From NCBI GenBank assembly GCA_021442155.1, contig CM038225.1:81666925-81730924 (forward strand): a stretch of DNA of 64,000 nucleotides. Reading direction: 5' to 3'. The position numbers and the translations under genes are program-made. Every line of letters starts with the position of its first letter. Within the stretch, counting starts at the first letter, position 1. Under the pieces are notes generated by a model. The model saw nothing but the letters and a program-made list of their open reading frames with translations. It made no database searches and was not told the origin of the DNA. Positions 27,901-36,990 of the stretch are shown here, piece by piece. The DNA comes from Cymbidium sinense (taxonomy: Eukaryota; Streptophyta; Magnoliopsida; Asparagales; Orchidaceae).

Positions 27901-30089
27901 ATGCATCTAGCCTATTGTGATACAAAAATACCGTTTAGACTTAAGAGAAAATTTTATAAGATGGTGATAAGACTTGCAATGATTTATAAAGCAGAATGTT
28001 GGCTAATAAAGAGAAGCATAAAATTAAGTGTTGTAGAGATGAGGATGCCTAGGTGGATGAGTGGCTTTACACTTAGAGATAAAATGCGAAATGAATATAT
28101 ATGTGAAAAGGGTTAGAGTAGCTCCAGTGATAGATCAGATTTGAGAGAGTTGCTATGGATGATTTGGTCTATAAAACATTGGCCATCTGATGACTCAATT
28201 AAAAGAGTAGATGTATGAGATTTGACCTATGTTAAGAAAGATAGAGGTAAACTTAAGAAGACTTGGTTAGATAGTATAAAAATGATTTTATTAGAATTAA
28301 ATTTGAATTTGACACTTAATAGGACAATGGAGAATGATTCATGTAGCTAACTCCATGTAGTGGGATGAAGGTTTGTTGTTGTATTTTTTTGTATTATTGT
28401 TATGTCATTTAAGTCATATTTGATAAGAGATTATTTGTTACAAATTCAACTTTACCTTTTGGAAATATATAATAGGTTTGCTATTCCATATCTTATCATT
28501 CTTGTTGCTAGAAATAATCTGTTTATTTTTTTGGCATTTTTTCCTAATATACTATTAACCAAGTCAATGTTTAATTAAAGTTTGAGGAAGAGAAGTGCTT
28601 CTATATTTTCATAGCGCTTAAATGTGCATTACGTTCCAAGGTTTCTTCACTGAAACCATCACTCCAAAGAGAATTTTTCACATACAATTAAATTTTTGTG
28701 GACAAGATAACTGTGTATGTTGTTTCTGAAAGCTATTCTGCCCAGATTTACTTCCCCACTAACAAAAAGCTATATGTGTTGTTTTCTTTATGATATCATT
28801 TAGTATAGATGAAGAGAGCTTGCGCTCAGCATTCTTAACAATGCAACAATAGAAACTTGATATTTCAATGGATGTACAGGAATTGCATGATGTCCCTCTA
28901 TTTCTCAGCCTCCACAACTTGTGCGGCACTTTGAAATGTACTTCGCCGTCCGCTGAAATATTTAGATCTGCAGTTTTCAATGCTGGGTATCGCATCTCTG
29001 GAACCCACGTGAGCCCTCTGGGTTTGAAAACTGATGCTCCAATGGAAGTTATTTGGGACATCATGCGCTGCTGGGTATTCTCCTTTCACTATTTTGAAGT
29101 CTTCCCTGATTTCAATGCATTTATATCACTGTTATCCAGTAATTGGCTTCATTTTGGGCAAATCATTTCTTGATTCTGTCAATTTGATTCTGCTGAGCAG
29201 TAGGAAATGTTTCCTTATACGTGTAAGATTTTGTCCTGCAAGGTCAAAAGCCATCCAGTGAAAGTTCAACCACAGGATCAGTCAGGATCAGTGATTCTTT
29301 CCAAGGAACCCACCCTCCAGGTAAGAGATTGTAATGCATGTAATGTTCAACTTTTTCAAACTATGCTAATAACTCATGTCGATAGATGGTTGGGCTTTTC
29401 ACTAGTTTGGCTTGGCATATATGAGAGTGAGTCATAAATCATAATGCATTTGAAGTGAAATCCTTGAAAACATTTCCTTATCTAGAAAATCATTGAAAGC
29501 ATGGTTTTTACTGAATGTTGGAGGTTGAACGAAAAAAAAAAAAAAGAAGCCAAAAGCCAGAAAAAGGTTTGGTTGTTAAACATGCTGCATGCATAACTAT
29601 TAACTTGGGGTATGAAAATGGTTGGGTTTCCTATCTAGTCTGCAGCCTGTCTACCCAATGTGTAATATGTATGTAAATCTTCCTTTTTTTATTTATAAGC
29701 GGCCAATGAGCCAAATAAGCCTAGTACTTGAGAAGGTAGCATGTGAGCGTTTTAAGTATTTAAATGATTTGTTATCATTAAAAGGATTAAGTATCTTCTG
29801 GTAGGCAAATTTTTCTCGAGCTTTTGCTTCTCTCAGCAAAGCTCAAGTGAAGAAGGTTGCAAGGTTTCTTCCAAATCCTGAAAGGCACTGGGGTCCTAAG
29901 GTAAGAGCAGGAAGACGGATCTCAAGCAAGCATGCCTCTCTCTTGGGTCCAGAGGCTGGTAACATATTGCTTAACCAAGAAAAACAAAGTGAGGTAAAAG
30001 AGATACCACATAACCATGAAGAGCAAAAAGATGATGGCGTTGAGTTGAAGCGACAGAAGATTAGCGATGAATGTTTTGATCAATCATAA
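3205..30089 (+). CDS. TRM1: tRNA (guanine(26)-N(2))-dimethyltransferase, 12 exons
   Basis: TRM1 uses S-adenosylmethionine to make N2,N2-dimethylguanosine at position 26 of tRNA. Exons: 3205-3309, 4595-4901, 4990-5077, 5183-5304, 5507-5646, 5728-5800, 5902-5990, 6132-6237, 6353-6565, 28880-29074, 29243-29320 and 29805-30089; all introns are GT-AG. Joined, they give about 599 residues, normal for plant TRM1. The N-terminus has the family's IKEGEAEIL motif. The SAM-binding segment reads [13 protein letters not shown] (about 138-150) and ALDNDE. The catalytic region has VDLDPYGSP (about 208-216) and [15 protein letters not shown]. Cysteines at about 326, 329, 361 and 364 form two CxxC pairs expected to bind zinc. 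The C-terminal part has [15 protein letters not shown] and ends in a basic ELKRQK tail, possibly a nuclear signal. Exon phases agree throughout except exon 2, which is 307 nt and holds an apparent frameshift near 4808. Intron 9 is about 22.3 kb. The start is the first ATG of the conserved frame. Confidence 0.93.
4800..4815 (+). other. Apparent one-base frameshift in TRM1 exon 2
   Basis: From 4595 the exon reads in frame through [15 protein letters not shown] to a stop at 4811-4813. The conserved end of the same exon ([10 protein letters not shown], ending 4901) lies in the frame shifted by +1. The exon is 307 nt although both borders are phase 0. The GG pair at 4808-4809 is the simplest site for one extra base, because the shifted frame continues plausibly right after it ([12 protein letters not shown]). 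The segment is an acidic, poorly conserved linker, so a sequencing or assembly indel is as likely as a real mutation. No GT-AG intron of workable size fits here. Confidence 0.65.
5318..5351 (+). repeat. (TATG)n/(TA)n microsatellite in TRM1 intron 4
   Basis: A short tract of alternating tatg and ta units lies just downstream of the exon 4 donor. Confidence 0.8.
6903..6999 (+). repeat. Compound microsatellite (CT)n(AT)n(GT)n
   Basis: A run of CT dinucleotides passes directly into about 30 AT units and then a short gtgtgtgtgc tract. It lies in TRM1 intron 9. Open frames through it are repeat artefacts. Confidence 0.95.
7225..8398 (+). mobile_element. RTE-type LINE fragment with reverse transcriptase, decayed
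   Basis: A 5'-truncated non-LTR retrotransposon. Reading across several frames shows NQFGFMGRS (about 7230), the RT core [16 protein letters not shown] (about 7340-7390), LHQGSAL (about 7520) and the catalytic box read as LADDILLVD (about 7605-7635). The typical C-terminal region with MRMPR and MSGF follows (about 8043-8070), and the element ends in the shared 'gggataaggcttgttg' terminus near 8390. Stops and frameshifts are frequent, so it is dead. It lies in TRM1 intron 9 in the sense orientation. Confidence 0.85.
8399..12149. other. Unassigned repeat-like sequence, possibly LTR/leader of the old gypsy element
   Basis: About 3.7 kb with no open frame above 70 codons and no recognisable protein domain. 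It precedes the gag-like region of the old + strand gypsy element, so its right part may be that element's LTR and leader. I could not find the matching 3' LTR after 26.35 kb, so the left border of the element is unknown. Confidence 0.35.
13069..13836. mobile_element. Non-autonomous hAT-type element, 768 bp, with 8 bp target duplication
   Basis: The insert is flanked by the perfect direct repeat GTCTTAAC (13061-13068 and 13837-13844), the 8 bp length expected of hAT. Its ends are imperfect inverted repeats: CTTTGTTTTAAGAG on the left and CAATGTTTTAAAAG on the right (reverse complement). Both approximate the CAxxG start of hAT elements. The arms are followed by subterminal GC-rich 'gcctcaggcgcc'-like runs. 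No transposase is encoded. The interior holds a GC-rich patch at 13320-13420. It sits in the protease region of the old gypsy element. Confidence 0.78.
13600..13695 (+). repeat. Imperfect tandem duplication inside the hAT-type element
   Basis: The phrase acatgtgctctc followed by a T/C run and 'ttagaagat'-like sequence occurs twice, near 13595 and 13660, about 65-70 bp apart. A small internal duplication with no coding meaning. Confidence 0.5.
15226..15230. repeat. Target site duplication AGGGG, left copy
   Basis: AGGGG here is repeated exactly at 23971-23975, directly abutting the TG...CA ends of the younger gypsy element. Five base pairs is the normal duplication for Ty3/gypsy integrases. 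Confidence 0.85.
15231..17338 (-). repeat. 3' LTR of the younger gypsy element
   Basis: Matches 21912-23970 along its length. The shared outer end reads cggttattaca on the + strand, that is TGTAATAACCG in element sense. It contains a GC-richer patch at 17041-17260 including a CT microsatellite. It differs from its partner mainly by small indels. Confidence 0.85.
17640..18815 (-). pseudogene. Integrase and C-terminal domain of the younger gypsy element, broken
   Basis: On the minus strand, 18501-18815 carries the zinc-binding HHCC-type region ([23 protein letters not shown]). The segment 18060-18248 carries the end of the catalytic core ([22 protein letters not shown]). The segment from about 17800 to 17640 reads SPRYIGPYEI and a chromodomain-like tail. 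The core lies in several frames with stops, so no intact integrase is made. Confidence 0.75.
19071..20300 (-). pseudogene. Reverse transcriptase-RNase H of the younger gypsy element, broken
   Basis: The minus strand shows [13 protein letters not shown] around 19620-19660 (the RT catalytic box region), then a [11 protein letters not shown] connection near 19390. RNase H follows at 19071-19364 with [23 protein letters not shown] and FALKIW. Reading frames are interrupted repeatedly. Confidence 0.75.
20327..20671 (-). pseudogene. Aspartic protease domain of the younger gypsy element
   Basis: The open frame contains the retropepsin active-site motif [13 protein letters not shown] and, downstream, the typical [12 protein letters not shown] end of the domain. 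It is the best-preserved coding piece of the element, but it is cut off from gag and RT by stops. Confidence 0.75.
21040..21740 (-). pseudogene. Gag remnant of the younger gypsy element
   Basis: A retrotransposon gag signature is readable on the minus strand: [16 protein letters not shown], then [16 protein letters not shown] and [12 protein letters not shown]. The upstream part lies in other frames. No intact zinc knuckle was found. Confidence 0.65.
21897..21908 (-). other. Primer-binding site (initiator Met tRNA type)
   Basis: In element sense the 12 bases read TGGTATTAAAGC, matching the common plant PBS TGGTATCAGAGC at 10 of 12 positions. It lies three bases inside the 5' LTR end at 21912. 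Confidence 0.7.
21912..23970 (-). repeat. 5' LTR of the younger gypsy element
   Basis: Partner of the LTR at 15231-17338. Its outer end, TGTAATAACCGG in element sense, abuts the AGGGG duplication at 23971-23975. It contains a CT microsatellite at 23790-23825. Confidence 0.85.
24088..25528. mobile_element. Second hAT-like non-autonomous element, split by a LINE
   Basis: The left end CAAGAATTAAAATTGTGCAA and the reverse complement of the right end, CAATGTTTAAAATTGCACAA, form imperfect inverted repeats (about 16 of 21 bases). The 8 bp flanks ctcttcac (24080-24087) and cttttcat (25529-25536) match at 6 of 8 positions, as expected of an old hAT target duplication. Subterminal 'ggcgaggtataagcctca' and 'gcgtatgcctca' runs echo the element at 13069. 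It interrupts the RNase H-downstream part of the old gypsy element; [12 protein letters not shown] resumes right after it. Confidence 0.6.
24472..25180 (+). mobile_element. RTE-type LINE 3' fragment inside the second hAT-like element
   Basis: Homologous to the 3' half of the LINE at 7225. It reads [31 protein letters not shown] and [17 protein letters not shown], then [12 protein letters not shown], and ends in a (TTG)n tail at 25156-25178. The last 200 codons are better preserved than in the other copies (open from 24843 to 25046). It is 5' truncated. Confidence 0.85.
26351..26719. repeat. 61 bp tandem duplication and flanking unassigned sequence
   Basis: Positions 26403-26463 and 26464-26524 are two copies of a 61 bp unit sharing 'tgtcatacaattg' and 'tcatttggga'-like phrases, about 80% alike by eye. 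The rest of the interval has no recognisable content. Confidence 0.7.
26720..27380 (-). pseudogene. hAT transposase remnant (TTF-type zinc finger region)
   Basis: The minus strand reads [30 protein letters not shown] and [11 protein letters not shown], and further along LVFRGHDES. This order is characteristic of plant hAT transposases with an N-terminal TTF-type zinc finger followed by the DUF4371 region (ZMYM1-like proteins). Only the N-terminal part remains, and in-frame stops are present. No terminal repeats were found, so its relation to the two non-autonomous hAT-like elements nearby is unknown. Confidence 0.65.
27478..28394 (+). mobile_element. RTE-type LINE fragment in intron 9
   Basis: The third sense-oriented LINE copy in the intron. 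It starts at the RT region after 'acaaggaggattgaccaag' and shows DDILLVH (about 27617-27640), the [16 protein letters not shown] segment, then [19 protein letters not shown] (about 28038-28095). It ends with 'gggatgaaggtttgttgttg'. Stops and frameshifts are frequent. Confidence 0.82.
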
Positions 30090-30720
30090 TATATAAAAAG
30101 ATCGATGAAGATCTTCCATATGTATTCATGTTTGCTTTTGCATTTTAATCTCTGTTTTAATTGATTTTAGCTTCACCATCTAAATTTATATTAGCCTGAG
30201 TTGGCGCTGTTTGTATTTAAGGTCTTGAATGGTGCTTGTGGCTTCAATCATTGTTGTTAGATCACAAGCTTTGCCTATCTGAACAGAACGGTATAATCTG
30301 GATGATGATTGTCAATATTGTTAAGTATGTTATTGTAGGGATGGAGTTTGGAATTTTTGGAGAATTTTCTATGTAAAGATTTTCTGATTAATTCTTTTAA
30401 ATGTGCATTTATGAAATGAGAAAGAATGCTATATTTTGTTTGTACTGGTGGTGAAAAATTATTAACTTTAGTTGCATTTTGTAGCTTTTGAGATAAAATA
30501 AGATATGTACATGTTTTGTTAATAAAGTCCTACTCAAGAAATAAAATTAATTTTGTGGATAAAAATCGTGCCATAGAGATTTTAAGATAGGGCTTTCTTA
30601 ATTCTTTTTTCCTTATTGGGAAAAAAAGGTTAAGATAGTTTGGACTTTTCTATCTCTAATGCCAAAATATGGGCATTTTGTTAAGATATTTCAAGGATTT
30701 TTAGGGTGAAAATAAAAGGT
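30090..30720 (+). other. TRM1 3' untranslated region and flank
   Basis: AT-rich sequence after the stop codon at 30087-30089. A canonical AATAAA occurs at 30521-30526 and could direct polyadenylation, but this is not demonstrated. No other gene is seen. Confidence 0.4.
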
Positions 30721-30751
30721 TCAGAGATAGTACAAGGCTAAGAGAAAGTGT

Positions 30752-30756
<5 letters not shown>

Positions 30757-30789
<33 letters not shown>
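30757..30789 (+). repeat. (CT)n microsatellite
   Basis: An uninterrupted CT run of about 16 units. Confidence 0.95.
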
Positions 30790-30790
<1 letters not shown>

Positions 30791-31401
30791 GAAATGCGAG
30801 GGGAAACCTACTATGCTTTTTTTTTTTGCTCCAAGAAATACTGCTTATTTATTCTTGTAGAATGATAGAGCTTACATTAAGAAGATGAAGCTTTATGTTG
30901 TAAGGACCCACACAAAAGGATTAGGGGAAGGTTGAATGAAGGGATTATTTAATTAAATCATTTTTTTAAATATTAAATAAAACATGTCATGAATAAACTA
31001 AATTAAGTTTTCAAATTTAACCCTTAGTTTTTTTAAAATTAAATATGAAATTTAACTCAATTTATATGTATCCATAAGCTTTTACAGACCATTACAATGT
31101 TAATAGGAGGCTGCAAAGTATTGTTCCCATGCCGTAAACAGACATAACTTTTAGCCTATAAAAATTAATCATTTGCAAGACTCCACAAAACTAAATGGTC
31201 TTTGAAAACCCTTTAGCAGACATCTATAAAGCTTTACGGCCTTTGTTAAGTTATTTTTGGTAGCAAATTATTATCATATAACTAGCCATTAATAGACTAA
31301 GGTCATGAATTCAACATTTTTGAATATTTTAAGCAACAAAAAAAAATATTTGATTTAAAATCTGACTATTTCTAATACATATTTTAAAATTTAAGGGCTT
31401 T

Positions 31402-31549
<148 letters not shown>

Positions 31550-32199
31550 ATTTATTGATAGAGTAGTTGATCATTAAAATTAAAATACTTATTTCTCATA
31601 ATCATGATTACAACATACATTATTATTAAATATGCACACAAATCAACTAATTAATAAGATAATTAATTTCTGTCAAATTAATTTAAAATATAAATTTATA
31701 TAATTAAATGAGATTAAATCAAATTAAAACTTCCATCATAATTTAGATTAATTAAAACATAGAAATATTGATAAAATTTTATATAAAATTAAAACTGAAT
31801 TAAAAAAGTTAATAAAATTTTAAATTGTTTTAATTAAATCCTACATTTTTATTTGCATTCTCTTTGAATTTAGCTGCTAGTTGGCTCCTGCACAAAAAAA
31901 AAAAAAAAAAAAAAAAAAAGAAGGAATGTCAAAACATATAATAACAACATTTAATGCTATTCCCATGAGATTTTCCATCAAAATAAAAATACTTCAGGCC
32001 TTTCCTTCTGGTATTCATGTGGTAGAAAGCAGAAATAGCCTTGTATACATGCTATGCACATAGACATGTACATATGGACAAAACATCATAATTTTAATTC
32101 AGCATTACACAAGTTGACATTACAAATTAGCACTATAGGGATGCAACCCATACCACTCACCAATTAGAGCTTGCCAAACTCTTAGATTACAATGTTAAA
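31550..32199. other. AT-rich sequence with a poly(A) run, no gene
   Basis: Holds a 26-base A run at 31894-31919 and no recognisable gene. The adenine run could mark an old retroposed tail, but no parent sequence is visible upstream. Confidence 0.5.
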
Positions 32200-34440
32200 G
32201 TGAGAATGAAGATAATGAGCTATATTGTGGTTATGCCCATCAAGTTGGATTTAGTACTCAAAAGTAACATCACAATTATTAGCAAATTTCTAGAAAGATA
32301 AAATGCAAGAACTTTATTTGCACAAAATTTAGCTTCAAGAAATGTCTAAACATGAATTTTCAAGTGAAATTATAGAAATCAAATATTAGAATGGGATGTC
32401 TTATCATGATTAGATATATTGTGGATTAAAAGAGCAACTGAAAGACACAAAAAATTTATAGGGAGCCATAATCATGAATTAGAAAGGCCAGGGGACTAAA
32501 ATCTTCTTGGATCTTATAGGTTCATTAGTGATGAAAAAATAGTAGTGTTTAAAAGACAATGACAAAAATTGGGATAAAAATGGTTGATGCATTTGTTATT
32601 TTGTTGAGAAAGTTGGTGGTGTTAAGAATGTTAGATTCTCTAAGAGAGATGCATATAATTACATTCAAAATGAAAAGAGATTAAGGGATTAAGAGTATAG
32701 ATACTAATTCATTAGTCCAATTATTTAAAAAAGGTGAGTTGAGCACAACATGTTCTCATGAGATATCCAAATTGATGAATTTGATAGGCTGGTGATTTTT
32801 TTCAGGTTGATGGTATGAAGAGGGTAGATTATAATTATTTTAGGAATATAATTATTTTTTTGATACTAGCTACAAATTTAATAAATACAACTTAGTGTGT
32901 GCATCATTTGTGAGAGTTAACAATTATTTGTGAATGTATCGCCTGGAGTGGCATTTTTGTCGAAGAAAATAATTGATTCATTTATATAAATTTTAAAATA
33001 TTTATATGACGAATGGATGAGAAACATTCAACAATAGTGTCATGATCGAGACCAAGCTATGATCAGAGCAATAGAAGTTGCATTGCTTCATACACATCAT
33101 AGATTATGCTAATGACACATCTACAATAAAGTTCCATCAAAAGTTTACTGCTTCAATAGCAACAACATAGTGAGATATATATATTTTTTCATTATTTGAG
33201 CAAGTGTGAATTATAGGAGTTTGAGGAAGCATGGTCTAAATGATCATAGAAGGGAGCCTCCAAAATCATGCTTAGTTGGAAGAGCTTCATAAGATAAGAA
33301 ATAAGTGGTCAACAACTTTCAATAAAGACTCATTTAACATGAGTATTTTACCTACATAATATAGTGAGTCAACCAATAATATTTGCTACAGAATTTTAAA
33401 TCCTACAAGCTCTATTGCCAATTATTTCTTGGACATGGAGAAAGTGATGGTTACATGACGAAGAAATGAATATGATGAGAATTTGAAATGAAATCAATTT
33501 GTAATTAAATTTATAGACAAAAGCAACCTACTACTAAAGCAAGCTGTTACATTTTATTCAAGAAAGATTTATTCTCTTTTTAAAAGAGGAAATTTTACAT
33601 GGTGTGGGTGGAATGTCTATAAAATGTTCATCATGTGATTTTTCTAAGTATCTTAGTAGGAGTTTAGAGAATAATGAATAGTCAAAAACTTAAAATTGCA
33701 AAATTTAATGATGTTGATGATAACATACAATGCAGCTATTGAAAATTTGAAATGATGAGTTTATTTTATTATCAATGTAAAAGAGTTTTAAGCCAATAGG
33801 ATATTGCAAAAAATTCTAGAGAAGTACCTATTGATGTGATGGTCATCTAGTGCTAAGAATGATATATATGTTGGATAGATGTATAAAGCTAGTGCTAAGA
33901 ATGATATATATGTTGGATAGATGTATAAAGACTTTATTGATAATGACATGACATTTGATTCATGTACTAGTTTAATATTTTGAAATCATATTATTTGATT
34001 TTCATACCACATTAGCAAAAGAGCATAGGGGAGTAAAAAAGCAGAACAATATATATTGATTGCACTAAAGAACATACCTGATAAAGTCAACTTGATCCTT
34101 AATGGAAAGCCCCTATCGTTTACATATACACATGATAAGTAACAAAATAAGAAATATACTAAAAATAGTCAGACTGGGAATATAAAGGTGAATGATCCAC
34201 CAAAGTGTAGCCCTAAGGGAATCTCCAATGCAAGACTAAAAGGCATTGGGAGAAGAATAGAATATAATGCCAATGTTACTGACTTGATTAAGTTCATAGG
34301 GAATGTTGATACACCTACAACAACTATAAATAAAATGATGTCTATAAAGCAGTTTGGGTTCTTTAACATATCCAGATTCTTCATAAAAGAATTTTTCTAT
34401 GGACCATCAAACAACTAGTCAACTACTGAGAGATCTATTA
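32200..34440 (+). pseudogene. FAR1/FHY3-related (MULE-type) transposase, decayed
   Basis: A Mutator-like transposase of the FAR1/FHY3 group is readable across frames. FVEKVGGVKNVRFSKRDAY (about 32600-32660) lies in the region between the DNA-binding and catalytic domains. FDTSYKFNKYNLVCASFV (about 32860-32915) matches the start of the MULE catalytic domain, with its first acidic residue kept. A SWIM-like segment lies near 33735-33780, and the C-terminus has NDPPKCSPKGISNARLKG (34191-34244). Stops and frameshifts occur throughout, so this is a relic rather than a working transcription factor. An exact 42 bp duplication lies at 33847-33930. A Ulp1-like relic follows on the opposite strand. Confidence 0.75.
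33847..33930 (+). repeat. Exact 42 bp tandem duplication
   Basis: A 42 bp unit beginning ctagtgctaagaatg occurs twice head to tail (33847-33888 and 33889-33930) with no differences. It lies in the decayed FAR1-like region. Confidence 0.9.
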
Positions 34441-34619
34441 TGAAGATGAACATCATTGCCTTCGCAAACTGTAGCTTATAAACTTGCCTATTTGTGTTGA
34501 TGCAACATTATTAAGATCCATTAATATTTTTATTAATGCAACATTATTATATTTTTTCATTCTAATGACTTTATTTATGTTGATGTACTCATTATTATTT
34601 ATCTTCTTGTGATGTTACC

Positions 34620-35050
34620 ATATACATGCTATAATAAGTTAAGTATGTAAATGTACACAACATTAGTAGATGCAGTTCATTAGATGTACACAACAAGTGT
34701 ACATGCTATCTATTAATGTACATAATATGTAACTTATTATTTTGAAAATGTACATAGCATATGTACATATAGTTTTCTAGATGTACACAACATGCATGCA
34801 TGTTAGCATGTACGTTATTATTTTTAAGATCTACACAACATATGTACTTACAGTTCTCTAGATGTACACACATATGTATATGCTATCTATTAATGTACAT
34901 AGCACAAAACTTATTATTTGAAAGATGTACACAATATATGTACATGTAGTTTTCTAAATGTACACAACATACATACATGCTATCTATTACCATTCATAGA
35001 ATAAAACTTATTATTTTGAAGATATACACAACATGCGTATGTATTATCTT
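34620..35050 (+). repeat. GTACAC-rich degenerate minisatellite
   Basis: Units beginning 't(a)gatgtacacaaca' start near 34681, 34778, 34858 and 34954, so the period is about 80-97 bp. Each contains 'tgctatctatta', 'gtacat' and 'aacttattatttt' phrases. The words gtacac and catatgtacat make it rich in short palindromes. It lies between the FAR1-like (+) and Ulp1-like (-) relics. Confidence 0.75.
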
Positions 35051-35259
35051 TTAATATAAATTATAATATATACTAGTATTAAAATAGTAAAATAATGAAA
35101 CAAAAACAATAATAACATGATTATATTAGACACCACAATTTACAAAAAAATTATAAAGAAAAATACATGATGTACATTTTATAATTTAGGGTCAAATAAA
35201 TAATTCATTTAATCGTTAAGCTAAATAAGACTTATGCAAGTTCAGCTATGAAAATAAGA

Positions 35260-36260
35260 ATCTTATTTGTTCATTCCTAGTAATCCTCCCAATTTATAGA
35301 CTTTGAAGTGACAACAACCTCAATATATTTATAGATAAACATGTCACAATCAAAGCTGTCTTTTTGAGTGGGTATACCAATCACTATCAATGGGCCACTC
35401 TCTTATATTAGCATCAAATGATCCTTTTGTGTCATCATGTAGGAGTTTTATCTGTTAGCTATTCATATGAAGCTTTCATGATTTTTTTATTGCTACTATA
35501 CTCATTATATCAGTCAAAATAACTTTGTGTGTGTGTGTGTGTGCGTGTATTCAATTGTGAATCATAAAATGCCACATCCTCTCCTTAATTGCTCTATCAA
35601 GGAGTGTCTAATGCAACTTATTGATAACTAAAACTATGATAAATTCTGCTTCTTGTATGGTATTCCAATTGATATGTTATACAAATATTTTATTGAGGAG
35701 CACCTTATTATGGCTATGGCTATGGAGAATGATATAAAACTAATGCATTGAAAAGTAGATATTCTTCCTCATGTGTTATTTTTTTTTGAAAGAATAAAAA
35801 AATTTACATGAATATCAATTTATTAGTTAAAATTATACATCAAACTAAACTTTTTCCCAACAATAATGAAAATTGTATACTTGGTTATCTTCCAATTCAA
35901 AAAAGCCTCAAAGCATTATAAAGTATTAAAAAAACCCTTTGACCACCTTAGAAAATATGAATTTAGTTTTCTCATTTTAGCTGTAACAACACTAGTATGC
36001 TTGAGAAATCAAACCTGTATATTATTAAAGCATAATATTAAGTCATTTACTTATTAAAAGAATCCTTACAAGTAATACAAAACTCATTAGCATAAGAGTG
36101 ACAAAGCCACTCATATAACCAAGAGGCTTATCCTCATTAATTTTTTTTAGCCCCATCAAACTGATTAACTAAAAACATCCAAATAGATTCTACTCAATTG
36201 TACTTTGGAAACTCATCAATATTCTTAGGATAAATGATAAGGCTCTTAGGGATTCTATAG
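35260..36260 (-). pseudogene. Ulp1-like (C48) cysteine protease relic of a plant transposon
   Basis: The minus strand reads PTQKDSFDCDMFIYKYIE near 35312-35375. This matches the Q...DCG.F segment holding the catalytic Cys of Ulp1-type proteases, with D in place of the usual G after Cys. Farther upstream on the same strand (about 36150-36230) a segment reads DEFPKYN, VESIWMFLVNQF and GYMSGFVTL. This resembles the helical region that precedes the Ulp1 domain in plant transposon proteins. A GT microsatellite (35525-35548) and many stops interrupt it. Ulp1 domains are carried by Kaonashi-type MULEs, which fits the FAR1-like neighbour. Confidence 0.55.
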
Positions 36261-36569
36261 TTATGAAAAGAAAAAAAATAAATTTAATAAGGGAAACTTT
36301 ATGTATCACTTCATGAGGCATTATTTGAATTTTTGATGTTCTTCATTTTATTCTTTATGTCAATTACACTATGTCTTGACAAGGGCTCCTTATCATAAGA
36401 TAGTTTAACACCTTTTTTTGGACAAACCTATGATCAGAGCAACTTCATCAATATTAAACTTGATCTCATGTCTATTGATCATAAATGCCCGTCTCTCTAT
36501 ATCCTAACATGATCGTAAACTTGATCTCATGTATACAATGTGTATAAAACCACAAATATTATTAAAATT

Positions 36570-36990
36570 CATAAGTACACATCATATGTGCATATGTAAA
36601 AAAGTACACTTGTTGTCTATTAATACAACATTATAAAAAAAGATATATACACACCATATGTATAGACAAATTTATGTACCAGATTTGTGAAAAGATGATG
36701 ATCACTAATTCAAAGAGTTTACATAACTTAAATAAAATTGCATATAGTCAGTGTTTAAATATAAATCATGCACACATATTATATATAGGTATAAACAACA
36801 TATTAAAATAAAAAATATATATAGCTAAAACTAAACAATACATAGTCCATATAGATATACAAAAATATATACATGTTGTATACAGACACTATAACCATTA
36901 CATTATATATACAGTCTATGAACATCATGTATGCAGTCTGTGTGTATCATATATGTAGTCTATGTACAACATGTATGGAGATTTCATACA
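36570..36990. repeat. Second GTACAC/CATATG-rich tract with a 23 bp triplication
   Basis: Words such as gtacacatcatatgtgcata resemble the minisatellite at 34620. Three adjacent units of about 23 bp lie at 36911-36933, 36934-36955 and 36956-36978, each built as 'agtct(a/g)tg...at(c/a)atgtatg'. No gene is seen. Confidence 0.6.

Larger units (their letters stand above)
6566..28879 (+). other. Giant transposon-filled intron 9 of TRM1 (22.3 kb)
   Basis: Exon 9 ends ...AVLTAISE before gtactacc at 6566. Protein homology resumes without a gap at [11 protein letters not shown] after the acceptor tacag at 28875-28879, both in phase 0. Between them lie three LINE fragments, an old and a younger Ty3/gypsy element, two hAT-like elements and a hAT transposase remnant. 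The other ten introns are between 81 bp and 1.3 kb. Splicing across the whole distance is inferred; no transcript is available here. Confidence 0.88.

Noticed and set aside
34188..34418. 76-codon frame NDPPKCSPKGISNARLKG as a stand-alone gene
   Set aside because: It is the C-terminal piece of the decayed FAR1-like transposase.
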